Assembly: GCA_026386805.1 (NCBI GenBank)
Contig: JAPLMX010000210.1
Span: 1-43,278 of the forward strand
DNA from: Phycisphaerae bacterium
GTDB taxonomy: Bacteria; Planctomycetota; Phycisphaerae; Sedimentisphaerales; Anaerobacaceae
DNA length: 43,278 nucleotides
Direction: 5' to 3'
The notes under the pieces are model-generated. The model ran no database searches. It saw only the letters and a program-made list of their open reading frames with translations, and was not told the origin of the DNA. Made by a program: the position numbers and the translations under genes. Numbering within the stretch: position 1 is the stretch's first letter; the number at the start of each line of letters is the position of its first letter. Below are positions 32,745-40,343 of the stretch, piece by piece.

Positions 32745-34775
32745 TTACGGCTCCTGGCCTTTGACCGTCTTTAGGACCTCTTTGGCCGCCTTGACGACGT
32801 GGTCCGCCGTGACGCCGAATCCCTCGTAGCAGGCCTTGTACGGGGCCGAGGCGCCGAAGTGGGACAGTCCCACGAACGCGCCGTGGTCGCCCAGCCAGCG
32901 GTGCCAACCGAAGTCCGTGGCCGCTTCGACGCCGACGCGGGCCTTGACGTGCGGGGGGAGCACGGAATTCCGGTATTTCTCATCCTGTTTTTCGAACAGC
33001 GACCAGCAGGGCATGCTTACGACCTGGGAGGGAATGCCTTCGACTTCGAGTTTCTTGGCCGCCTCCATCGCGATGCAGACTTCCGACCCGCTGGCCAGAA
33101 GGATGACGTCCGGGTTGCCGCTGCTGGTGAGGACGTAAGCCCCCCGGCTGAGGTTCGCGGCGGAGGCGTACCGGTTCTGGTCGAGGACCGGCATCCCCTG
33201 GCGGCTCAGAAGCAGCGCCACCGGCCGGTCGCGGTTTTCGAGAATGTACTTCCAGGCGGAGGCCGTCTCGTTGGCGTCGGCGGGCCGAATCACGAGCAGA
33301 TCGGGAATGGTCCGCAGGGCCGCGAAGTGCTCGACCGGCTGATGGGTCGGGCCGTCTTCGCCTAAGCCGATGCTGTCGTGCGTGTAGACAAAGATCGTCG
33401 GGTACTTCGAGAGGGCCGCCACGCGAACCGCCCCCCGCATATAGTCGGAGAACACCAGGAAGGTCCCGCCGTAAGCGCGAAGCAGCCGCGAAACACAGAT
33501 GCCGTTCAGGATCGCACCCATGCCGTGCTCGCGAACGCCGTAGCGGATGTACCGGCCCTGGCGGGCCTCTTTTTGAAAATCGACCGCCCCGGCGAATCGC
33601 GTGTTGTTCGACGGCGTCAGGTCCGCCGAGCCGCCGAGAATCAGCGGCAGCTTCGGCATCAGGGCGTCCAGCACCTTCCCGGATGCCTCCCGCGTCGCGA
33701 TCGATTTGCCCGCCTCGAACTTCGGCAGGATGTCATCGATCCTCACGGGAAGATGGCCCTCGGCGGCGTCCGTGAATTGCTGGGCCAGATCGGGGTACTG
33801 CTCCGCGTACCGCCGGAACAGATCGTTCCACTCATTCTCGGCCTCGGTGCCTCGCTCAACTGCCTTTCGCATGTGGTCGAGGACTTCCTGGGGAACGTAG
33901 AAGTGCTTATCGGGGTCCCAGCCGAGCCCCTGCTTCGTCAGCCGGATCTCCTCCTCGCCGAGGGGCGATCCGTGGGCCTTGGCCGTGTCGTGCATGTTCG
34001 GGCTGCCGTAGGCGATGTGCGTGCGAAGCTGGATCATGGAAGGCCGTCCCACCTCGCTCTTGGCCTTGATCAGGGCCCGCTCGAACCGTTTCATGTCGTT
34101 CCCGTCGCCATCGACCTTCTGGACGTACCATCCGTAGGCGTCGAAACGCTTGGCCCGGTCTTCGGTGAAGGACAGCTCCGTCGGCCCGTCGATGCTGATG
34201 TGATTGTCGTCGTAGATCACCACGAGATTGTCCAGACCCTGGTGACCGGCCAGAGAGCAGGCCTCGGAGGTAATGCCCTCTTCCAAGTCGCCGTCGCCGA
34301 CGGTGACGTAGATCTTGTAGTCCACGATCGGGAAGCCCTCGCGGTTGAAGTAGCTGGCCAGGTACTTCTGGGCGATGGCCATCCCCACAGCGTTCGAAAG
34401 CCCCTGCCCCAGGGGTCCCGTGGTCGCCTCAATGCCAAGCTCGGGAGCGTATTCCGGGTGTCCGGGCGTCTTGCTCTGCCACTGCCGGAAGCTCTGAATG
34501 TCTTCCAGGGAGATGTTGTAGCCGGTCAGGTAGAGCAGCGAATAGAGTAACATGCTGCCGTGCCCGCCCGAGAGGATAAACCGGTCGCGGTTGTGCCAGG
34601 TGGGATGGGCCGGGTTGAACTTCAGGTGACGCGTCCACAGGGTATAGGCGGCCGGGGCCATGCCCATCGGCATCCCCGGATGACCGGACTTAGCCTTCTC
34701 GACCGCATCCAACGTGAGAAAACGGATCGTATTGACGCATAGCTCATCGAGCTTTGACAGACCAGGATGGCTCAT
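32745..34775 (-). CDS. tkt: Transketolase
   Basis: This 676-residue thiamine diphosphate enzyme transfers two-carbon units between sugar phosphates in the pentose phosphate pathway. It has the N-terminal signature KSGHPGMPMGMAPAAYTLW, the cofactor motif GDGDLEEGITSEACSLAGH...DNHISIDG, and the pyrimidine-domain motifs HDSIGLGEDGPTHQPVEH and RPADANETASAWK. The length is normal. The ATG at 34775 follows GGGAAAGAG; an upstream in-frame ATG at 34799 is less likely. It could process ribose 5-phosphate formed by the ribokinase in this window. A strong promoter lies far upstream (35183-35211), implying a long leader. Confidence 0.95.
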   Translation of the reverse strand: MSHPGLSKLDELCVNTIRFLTLDAVEKAKSGHPGMPMGMAPAAYTLWTRHLKFNPAHPTWHNRDRFILSGGHGSMLLYSLLYLTGYNISLEDIQSFRQWQSKTPGHPEYAPELGIEATTGPLGQGLSNAVGMAIAQKYLASYFNREGFPIVDYKIYVTVGDGDLEEGITSEACSLAGHQGLDNLVVIYDDNHISIDGPTELSFTEDRAKRFDAYGWYVQKVDGDGNDMKRFERALIKAKSEVGRPSMIQLRTHIAYGSPNMHDTAKAHGSPLGEEEIRLTKQGLGWDPDKHFYVPQEVLDHMRKAVERGTEAENEWNDLFRRYAEQYPDLAQQFTDAAEGHLPVRIDDILPKFEAGKSIATREASGKVLDALMPKLPLILGGSADLTPSNNTRFAGAVDFQKEARQGRYIRYGVREHGMGAILNGICVSRLLRAYGGTFLVFSDYMRGAVRVAALSKYPTIFVYTHDSIGLGEDGPTHQPVEHFAALRTIPDLLVIRPADANETASAWKYILENRDRPVALLLSRQGMPVLDQNRYASAANLSRGAYVLTSSGNPDVILLASGSEVCIAMEAAKKLEVEGIPSQVVSMPCWSLFEKQDEKYRNSVLPPHVKARVGVEAATDFGWHRWLGDHGAFVGLSHFGASAPYKACYEGFGVTADHVVKAAKEVLKTVKGQEP

Positions 34776-34920
34776 CACTACTCTTTCCCATAAAGACATT
34801 GACCTTGATTTTTCGCAAGAAAACGAGGGTTTCAGAATACCAGCCGCTGCCTACACTGGCAAGCCCTTTCGCAGGATCAGGACCCACACACGGATCGCCT
34901 GACCGACGGTCAGGCCCAGG

Positions 34921-35030
34921 CGATTTGGCTTTGTTTTCGCAGACGCACCATCCGGACTTTTCGCTCATAACCCTGTTGCCGATCAGCAGTTAGCGTAGAA
35001 TCATCTCTCTCGGAATTGGCTTTGTTTTGC
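34921..35030. repeat. Paired ATTGGCTTTGTTT direct repeats (second locus)
   Basis: CGATTTGGCTTTGTTTTCGC (34921-34940) and GGAATTGGCTTTGTTTTGC (35012-35030) are about 91 nt apart. They match the pair at 23095-23174 with a different spacing and unrelated sequence between. Confidence 0.75.
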
Positions 35031-35182
35031 ACGATTCAATTCCACCACCCCTCTTCCAGCATGCTCACTGACTTCTCAATGAATACCGGAGGCCCGATCC
35101 TCGACACCCGGATTCTCCCTATCGTCAACCAGCGGCTACACACCGGCGGTCGGTCCATCGCCTCATGAACGACATTGCATAT

Positions 35183-35211
35183 ACAATAAACTAATGGCAA
35201 TACTTTGTCAA
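35183..35211 (-). promoter_or_regulatory. Strong sigma70-type promoter, probably for tkt
   Basis: On the minus strand TTGACA (35206-35211) and TATTGT (35183-35188) are 17 nt apart. The next annotated minus-strand gene is tkt, whose ATG is about 400 nt downstream, so the leader is unusually long or encodes something small. Confidence 0.6.
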
Positions 35212-35491
35212 CAGACAAACATCCTGGCCCGCCCGGCGTAACTCCTTGCGTCCCAAGGGTTAGAGACGATCCCAGGAAGAAAGGGGGGTTTTCGCTCACG
35301 TGCAGGTGCTCACCACAGGGACTCAGAGGCGATGCCTGCCATCCCCAAGGCATTCGGCCCGTTCGGCTGCGCTCAGGGCAAGCTCTTGAGACTGCCGCTC
35401 GACATTTGGGGACCTATGGCTTGAGAGTCTGACGCTCAATCACCATTTCACGGAGAGTGTTGGCCGCGTGACGATATTCGTCGTTGCAGCC

Positions 35492-35521
35492 TTGAACTGC
35501 CGGAGGGGGACGGCGTATGAT
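35492..35521 (+). promoter_or_regulatory. Promoter of the Coq7-like gene
   Basis: TTGAAC (35492-35497) and TATGAT (35516-35521) are 18 nt apart, about 58 nt before the start codon. Confidence 0.55.
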
Positions 35522-35578
35522 AGTCACGCCTGTGATGATGGGTGACAGGCTCGATTGATTGGTCCTGGGGGAGACCGT

Positions 35579-36136
35579 ATGACAGAGCAGCAGGCAGCAG
35601 GAAAACCGCGTTTCGACATCTCGATCATCCGCCCCGAGATGCGGGCGGAGCACTGCAAACTGCGGGGGCAAGGGTACCCCGCCCAGCGGCTCCGCGACAT
35701 CCGAAAGGGCCTGCGAACGCTGCACACGCTGGAATTGATGGCCCAGACCATCTACAAGTTTCAGATCACCAGGGAGCGAAGCGACCTGAATCGCCAACTC
35801 ATCGCCGCCATGTGCAACGAAATGGGGCACTACCAGGACGACCAGATCAAACTGTACGAGTACGGATTCCGTCCGAGCCTCCTGCGGTGGGCCTATTGGC
35901 TGGTGGGCTTCGGCTTTGGTTTTGGGTCGCGGCTGCTGGGTGCGAGGGCCATTCTCAAGACCGGCATCTGGGTGGAGAGCAAAGCCGTACATCACTACGC
36001 CGAGTTGCTGAAAACAATCGACTGGGACGACGAGACCCGCCAGGTGATCGAAAAGGACCAGGCCGACGAGGACGGCCACATCGCTCGCTGGACAAGACTG
36101 CTCCAAGCCGGCGCACCCGTCCCGGTCCAGGCATAA
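35579..36136 (+). CDS. Coq7-like ferritin-fold di-iron protein
   Basis: This 185-residue protein has the four-helix di-iron ligand set in the order expected for Coq7/demethoxyubiquinone hydroxylases: Glu52 (LELMAQ), Glu81-X2-His84 (NEMGH), Glu134 (WVESKAVHHY) and Glu164-X2-His167 (DEDGH). A hydrophobic helix (RWAYWLVGFGFGFG) sits between the halves, as in membrane-associated Coq7. The ATG follows GGGGGAG. If it is a quinone hydroxylase it needs oxygen, yet no ubiquinone genes are near; a different substrate is possible. It stands alone upstream of an ECF sigma factor gene. Confidence 0.78.
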   Translation: MTEQQAAGKPRFDISIIRPEMRAEHCKLRGQGYPAQRLRDIRKGLRTLHTLELMAQTIYKFQITRERSDLNRQLIAAMCNEMGHYQDDQIKLYEYGFRPSLLRWAYWLVGFGFGFGSRLLGARAILKTGIWVESKAVHHYAELLKTIDWDDETRQVIEKDQADEDGHIARWTRLLQAGAPVPVQA

Positions 36137-36239
36137 ATCCTTATTGCGACGGCACTTCTACGCTCGTACTCTTCGCCTGGGTGACACTGCCAGGCTTGAC
36201 TGTGTCCCGGATCCTTGAGACTCCGCTCGCCTGATTGTG

Positions 36240-36260
36240 CTACCTGCCATAGGCAGGTAG
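36240..36260. repeat. Perfect hairpin CTACCTGCC-ATA-GGCAGGTAG
   Basis: This 9-bp perfect palindrome with a 3-nt loop lies about 100 nt after the Coq7-like gene. It could act as a terminator in either direction, though no T-tract follows, or it could be a repeat. Confidence 0.6.
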
Positions 36261-36287
36261 TGGTTCTCGATAACACGAGACAAGGAT

Positions 36288-36375
36288 GTCGGGTGGCATC
36301 GGCAAGCGAAGCCTGCCGATGGCCTGGTCCATTCGCCATCGGCAAAGCCTTCCGGCTTTGCCGCTGCCACCCGAC
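36288..36375. repeat. 88-nt palindromic element (copy E3)
   Basis: The ends GTCGGGTGGC and GCCACCCGAC pair. Inside are two hairpins, GGCAAGC / GCCTGCCG and GGCAAAGCC / GGCTTTGCC. The layout matches E1 and E2 (paired ends and two internal hairpins) but the sequence differs. It occupies the gap upstream of the ECF sigma gene. Confidence 0.65.
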
Positions 36376-36409
36376 GCCTCCGTTTCCGCAGAGAGTATTC
36401 TCGGTCTGT

Positions 36410-36435
36410 GAACTTCCTGTATCGCCGCGCATCTG
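36410..36435 (+). promoter_or_regulatory. Possible ECF-type promoter of the sigma factor operon
   Basis: GAACTT (36410-36415) and TCTG (36432-36435) are 16 nt apart, matching the general GAACTT-N16-TC pattern of sigmaE-like promoters. An alternative housekeeping -10, TATAGT (36438-36443), lacks a good -35. Confidence 0.35.
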
Positions 36436-36464
36436 TGTATAGTGAGTAGTGATCCAGGAGATCC

Positions 36465-37013
36465 ATGAAACCGACACACAAATTCGTCGACGAAATACTG
36501 ATCTTGCGATGCCAACTGCGGGACCAACGGGCGTTCGAAAGACTGATCGATCAGTACCAGAGGCCGCTACGATACTTCATCGCCCGGCTGGTCGGCAACC
36601 CGGACTTGGCCGACGAGTTGTCCCAAGAGACGTGGCTGACGGTCGTGAGCAAGATCCACACACTCCGGGACGCCGCGACCTTCAGTGTCTGGCTCTACCG
36701 AATCGCCCGGAACAAGGTCTACCAGGAGCTTCGCAGAAGAAAAGTAACCATCGAGCTGGACGAAGGCCTCGCCGTCCCGGACGACACGGCGGATGAGATC
36801 GGCGCCTTTGAGGATGCGACCCAACTGCACCGGTGCTTGGAGAAGCTCAAGCCGCTCCACAAAGAAGTGCTGCTGCTGCGGTTTCTGGAGGAGATGTCGT
36901 ACGAGCAGATGGCGGACGTGCTCGGCTGCAATATCGGAACGGTCCGCTCCCGGATTTTTCACGCAAAATTGGCTCTCAAAAAAGAGCTGGAGGAATCCCA
37001 ATGGCAACGATGA
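36465..37013 (+). CDS. ECF-family RNA polymerase sigma factor (first)
   Basis: This 182-residue sigma factor has region 2 (FERLIDQYQRPLRYFIARLVGNPDLADELSQETWLTVVSKIHTLRDAATFSVWLYRIARNKVYQELRRR) and region 4 (LEKLKPLHKEVLLLRFLEEMSYEQMADVLGCNIGTVRSRIFHAKLALKKEL). It has no extra domain. The ATG follows CAGGAG. Its 3' end overlaps the next gene, a small membrane protein, and a lipoprotein gene follows. The sequence just upstream contains a possible ECF promoter, suggesting autoregulation. Confidence 0.93.
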   Translation: MKPTHKFVDEILILRCQLRDQRAFERLIDQYQRPLRYFIARLVGNPDLADELSQETWLTVVSKIHTLRDAATFSVWLYRIARNKVYQELRRRKVTIELDEGLAVPDDTADEIGAFEDATQLHRCLEKLKPLHKEVLLLRFLEEMSYEQMADVLGCNIGTVRSRIFHAKLALKKELEESQWQR

Positions 37014-37384
37014 AGAACCTCAGAGATGAGCTGCTCAACCAAAATGGCGTCGGCGTCCAGAAAGGCGATGACCTGCGCGACAAGGTCTTGGCCAAAGATC
37101 GGGCCCAGGTCGCGCGGATGAAGAGATTGACGATCTACAGTTGGATCCTCCTGGCGGCCAGTATGGCGGTAGCCGGTGTCATCGAACTGGGGTTTCCGGA
37201 CGTCCTCAAGTCTGAGCCACTGCGGACCCCGCTGTTCATCGTCGTCTGGCAGGCACTGCTTCTGATCGCCGTCATCTTCACGATCTCGCTGTACGTCAGG
37301 TCGCGAACGCTCACGATGCACCAGATCCAATCGAGCCTGGCCCTGATGGAAGAGCATCTCAGGAAGATGTCCGAGAAAGAATAA
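37001..37384 (+). CDS. Small two-helix membrane protein, possible anti-sigma or sensor
   Basis: This 127-residue protein starts inside the sigma gene (13-nt overlap), with GGAGG 7 nt upstream, so it is translationally coupled. It has two membrane helices (about 43-63 and 77-99), a basic N-terminal cytoplasmic segment (DDLRDKVLAKDRAQVARMKR) and a short C-terminal helix (HQIQSSLALMEEHLRKM) that may form a coiled coil. The zinc finger of classical anti-sigma factors is absent. Position suggests control of the sigma factor; sequence alone does not prove it. Confidence 0.75.
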   Translation: MATMKNLRDELLNQNGVGVQKGDDLRDKVLAKDRAQVARMKRLTIYSWILLAASMAVAGVIELGFPDVLKSEPLRTPLFIVVWQALLLIAVIFTISLYVRSRTLTMHQIQSSLALMEEHLRKMSEKE

Positions 37385-37500
37385 CGTCGAAGAGGCCCGA
37401 AACCGGGAAAGTCCTCCATCGCCCTACCAATCCAGCCGATAGTGGTGATACGCGATCCGATGGAGGGTCGCCGCCATGTACCTATAGGTGGAGGATCGGG

Positions 37501-38148
37501 ATGAACAAGGCCGCATCGATGGTATCGCTTGTGCTGGTAGGGGTTCTTGCCGCCGGGTGTCAGAGTCAGGGCACCGTGGCTCAAGTTCATCTGAGAGTGT
37601 TCGAGGTGCCCGCGCACGTCCTCCGGCTGCACGCAGCCGACCAGAAACCACACAAGCTGTCCAATTCGGCCTATGTCTTGTCCGTCGTCACCCCCAACGA
37701 CCTCGACGCCATGCTCAGAGCCAACGGCGCAAACCAGGGGCTGCTGACGGAGCGCACTCGGGTCATCCGTGATTGGCCGGCCGTGGCGGACACGTGGGTC
37801 TACTCGCCGGACTACGCCGGCATGGCACAGAACAGCATTTGCCGCGGCGGTGGCGGCGGCGTCGGCTCCCTCGGCGTGCGGGAGCGGGGCCGCAACCTGG
37901 AGGTCCGCCTTGACTACATGGTGAGCCACAACAGCTCCCAGGGCCAGCGACTCATCGATTCGCAAATCTTCTATGAGCACTCCTACCCCGAAGGACAGGT
38001 GCTCCTGTTCCACACGCCGTCGAATGAAGGCGGTGGAAGCTCCCAGCAGCATGTCATCGCCTTCGAGATCACTCGTGACGACCGCATGTCCGCCTTCGGG
38101 GCGCCGAACTCCAGACGCCAGACGCCGGAAGTCCTTGCTTACCGCTGA
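37501..38148 (+). CDS. Lipoprotein of unknown function
   Basis: This 215-residue protein has a lipoprotein signal MNKAASMVSLVLVGVLAAGC with cysteine 20 as the lipidation site. The mature part is predicted beta-rich (VHLRVFEVPAHVLRL, LEVRLDYMV, VIAFEITRDDR) and contains a glycine run (RGGGGGVGS). The N-terminal half recalls short domains of secretin-like proteins, but I cannot assign a family. The ATG has GGAGG upstream. It lies 116 nt after the membrane-protein gene and may belong to the sigma factor operon or regulon. Its stop codon directly abuts the stop of the convergent ParA gene. Confidence 0.75.
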   Translation: MNKAASMVSLVLVGVLAAGCQSQGTVAQVHLRVFEVPAHVLRLHAADQKPHKLSNSAYVLSVVTPNDLDAMLRANGANQGLLTERTRVIRDWPAVADTWVYSPDYAGMAQNSICRGGGGGVGSLGVRERGRNLEVRLDYMVSHNSSQGQRLIDSQIFYEHSYPEGQVLLFHTPSNEGGGSSQQHVIAFEITRDDRMSAFGAPNSRRQTPEVLAYR

Positions 38149-39060
38149 TTATGTGGATTCGATGGAGCTGAAGTTCGGCGCGCCAACCGGCCTGCCCGAT
38201 CCGTACGGCCTGGGGATCCACACGCCGTCGAAGATGGCCGCCAGTTGCTTTTGCATTCCGCGCCGGGCCCTGCCTGCCGCAGGCCCTTCGGGCATGGGAC
38301 CGGTCCGGAGAATCTCGGCGGCCAGAGACCGGTAATCGGCGGCCCCCTTGCTCTGCGAGGCATACGTCAGGACCGATTCGCCGGCACTCGGTGCCTCGGC
38401 TAAGCGGATGTTCCGGTGAATGACGGTGTTGAAGACCAGCCCGCCAAAGACCTCCCGCATCTGCTGCTGAATCTGCCGGCTGAAGGTGGTTCGCTCCTCG
38501 ACGAACGTCAGCAGCACACCCATGTTTTCCACAGAGTACGGGTGATAGCGCTGATGGATGATGCGAACGGTCTCCAGCAATCGCCGCAGGCCCTCCAGGG
38601 CATAGTAGTGCATCTGGACCGGCACAATCACGTCCGTGCTGGTAACCAGCGCGTTGAGCGTCAGGGTACCCAGCGACGGCGGACAGTCGATCACGCACAG
38701 ATCGTAGCTGTCCCGCACGGTTTGAAGGGCCCGGGCCAAGAGCAGCTCTCTGCCCGCCCGGCCGATCAATTCGAGCTCCGTGCCGGCCAGCAGCACGTTG
38801 CACGGTGCCAAATCCAATCCGCTCACGCCCGTCCGGGTCACCACGTCCGTCAAACGCATCCCCGGCCGGGTCAGAACATCATGGATGGTCTTGTCGAGGG
38901 CGTCCGCATCGCAGCCCAACCCGATCGTGGCGTGGGCCTGGGGGTCAAAATCGACCAGCAAGACGCGCTGGCCCAGCTCGGCAAAGGCGGCCGCCGTATT
39001 AATGGCCGAAGTCGTCTTGCCGCAGCCCCCCTTCTGATTGACCATTGCTATGATTCTCAT
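38149..39060 (-). CDS. ParA/Soj-family ATPase with C-terminal extension
   Basis: This 303-residue ATPase has the deviant Walker A KGGCGKTT (10-17), VLLVDFDPQAHATIGLG, and CVIDCPPSLGTLTLNAL. It resembles chromosomal Soj up to about residue 255 (AADYRSLAAEIL) and then has about 45 extra residues, starting RTGPMPEGPAAGRARRG and encoded partly by a palindromic CCTGCCGCAGG tract. No parB gene is adjacent, so it may be an orphan positioning ATPase rather than the main chromosome segregation protein. It has its own promoter. Confidence 0.88.
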   Translation of the reverse strand: MRIIAMVNQKGGCGKTTSAINTAAAFAELGQRVLLVDFDPQAHATIGLGCDADALDKTIHDVLTRPGMRLTDVVTRTGVSGLDLAPCNVLLAGTELELIGRAGRELLLARALQTVRDSYDLCVIDCPPSLGTLTLNALVTSTDVIVPVQMHYYALEGLRRLLETVRIIHQRYHPYSVENMGVLLTFVEERTTFSRQIQQQMREVFGGLVFNTVIHRNIRLAEAPSAGESVLTYASQSKGAADYRSLAAEILRTGPMPEGPAAGRARRGMQKQLAAIFDGVWIPRPYGSGRPVGAPNFSSIEST

Positions 39061-39182
39061 GCCATCACCACTCCCCTTGGCGGCCTCCCCTACGGCGTTC
39101 CTGGCGCGTTCCAGACCCCGGTCGGCAGACCGACTGCGCCGTGCCGAGAAAACCGTATCGAAAAGACCTCCATGAACTCTGT

Positions 39183-39211
39183 AGTCTATCCACCAAGGAG
39201 AAAAGTGTCAA
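39183..39211 (-). promoter_or_regulatory. Sigma70-type promoter of the ParA gene
   Basis: On the minus strand TTGACA (39206-39211) and TAGACT (39183-39188) are 17 nt apart, about 120 nt before the ATG. Confidence 0.6.
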
Positions 39212-39236
39212 GGACAATGTCGCGTACCAAACAGGA

Positions 39237-39268
39237 AAGGGACCGGTCTTTCCGTGAGCCGGTCCCTT
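39237..39268 (-). terminator. Terminator hairpin after the PDZ gene
   Basis: AAGGGACCGG and CCGGTCCCTT form a perfect 10-bp stem around a 12-nt loop, just downstream of the PDZ protein stop at 39290. On the minus strand it is followed by TTCCTGTTT, a weak T-rich tail. It also separates this operon from the ParA promoter. Confidence 0.6.
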
Positions 39269-39289
39269 GCAGGCAGATTTGCATCGTTG

Positions 39290-40309
39290 TTAGACGGCGT
39301 CCTTTTTCTGGGGCTCCGAGGGTGCGGGCGTCTGGGCCTCCGGACTCGTGCTTTTCTTGGTCTGATCCTTCTGGAGCAGCTTGTCGAGCAGTTCGCGGTT
39401 GTGCTCCTCCATCTCCTTCATGCGCTGCTGCAGCCGCTCCATCTGCCCTTGGAGTTTCTCCAAGACACGGTCCTTCTGCTCGGACAAGCGGTCCATGTCC
39501 GGCCGGGGAATGCTCTGGAAGAACTTGCGGCGGGCATCGGGGCCAAAGGCCTCGGGCAGCTCGATGCGGATATCCGTTTTCACGCTGTTGCGCGAGTTCT
39601 CCACAGCTTCGGCCGCGGCCGCGCGATACTTCTCAGGGAGCGAATCGATGCTGCCCACCGTCGTGCTGTATTCCTTATCGCCGGCGTGCACGATCAGCCG
39701 GGCATCCTTGTCGGCCGGATCGCCCTCGACCGTGATCGTGTAGTCCTCACTGCCCGTCGAATGGCGGTACGTGTAGCTCTCTTTGAAGAACTTCTTCACA
39801 TCGATATCGCCGCCCGGGATCTTGTCGAAAGGGATTTCGATCATATCCTGGCCGTTTGGCCCGACTCTGAAGACTCTGCCGGGCCGCCACGACGTCACGA
39901 CATCCGGCTCCAGCGGGTACTTCCATTGCACGGTCTGGGGCGCCGGCCCCAGCTTCGCCTGTACTGTCTGCCGCTGGCCGAGGTGAATCACTTCCAGCGA
40001 AACCGTGGTGCCAACATCCACCTTGCGCACCGCATTGATGACTTGCTCCAGCCCCGTGACTTTTTGTCCCTCGAACACCGCGATGATATCGTCCCGCTCC
40101 AGTCCGGCCTTGTCCGCCGGGCTGTCCACCATGATGTTATTGATCCGAATCCCCTGGCCCGCATCGAGCCGCAGATGCTTGGTGAGCAGCTCCGGCAGCG
40201 GCGCCGAATCCAGGTTCACACCGATATAGGACCGCGGCTGCCCGGCGAAGGCCATCGACCCAAGAATCAAGACCGCCGCACAACTCCAAAGAACCACTTC
40301 TCGTCTCAT
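39290..40309 (-). CDS. Exported PDZ-domain protein
   Basis: This 339-residue protein has a signal peptide (MRREVVLWSCAAVLILGSMAFAG) and a PDZ domain (about 30-115) with the binding loop YIGVNL and GIRINNIMVDSPADKAGLERDDIIAVFEGQKV. A beta-rich middle domain follows, then a charged coiled-coil (about 270-310, DRLSEQKDRVLEKLQGQMERLQQRMKEMEEHN). No protease domain is present, so it is not HtrA itself. It is the last gene of the sigma/anti-sigma operon, 34 nt after the preceding stop, suggesting a role in envelope stress signalling. The start at 40309 follows GGAAG. Confidence 0.82.
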   Translation of the reverse strand: MRREVVLWSCAAVLILGSMAFAGQPRSYIGVNLDSAPLPELLTKHLRLDAGQGIRINNIMVDSPADKAGLERDDIIAVFEGQKVTGLEQVINAVRKVDVGTTVSLEVIHLGQRQTVQAKLGPAPQTVQWKYPLEPDVVTSWRPGRVFRVGPNGQDMIEIPFDKIPGGDIDVKKFFKESYTYRHSTGSEDYTITVEGDPADKDARLIVHAGDKEYSTTVGSIDSLPEKYRAAAAEAVENSRNSVKTDIRIELPEAFGPDARRKFFQSIPRPDMDRLSEQKDRVLEKLQGQMERLQQRMKEMEEHNRELLDKLLQKDQTKKSTSPEAQTPAPSEPQKKDAV

Positions 40310-40343
40310 GATTATCTTCCTTTCGCTCATTTTGGCACGTTCA

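Larger units (their letters stand above)
34776..35578. other. Gene-free stretch between tkt and the Coq7-like gene
   Basis: This 800-nt gap holds the minus-strand promoter for tkt, the AATTGGCTTTGTTT repeat pair, the plus-strand promoter of the Coq7-like gene, and repeat-like sequence around 35210-35400. A 40-codon minus-strand frame (about 35036-35158, starting MDRPPVCSRW) lies in the possible tkt leader, but it has no homology I can name. Confidence 0.6.

Noticed and set aside
35036-35158. 40-codon minus-strand frame MDRPPVCSRW... in the tkt leader
   Set aside because: Only a weak GAGGCG ribosome binding site too close to the ATG and no recognisable similarity; kept only as a note to the long leader.
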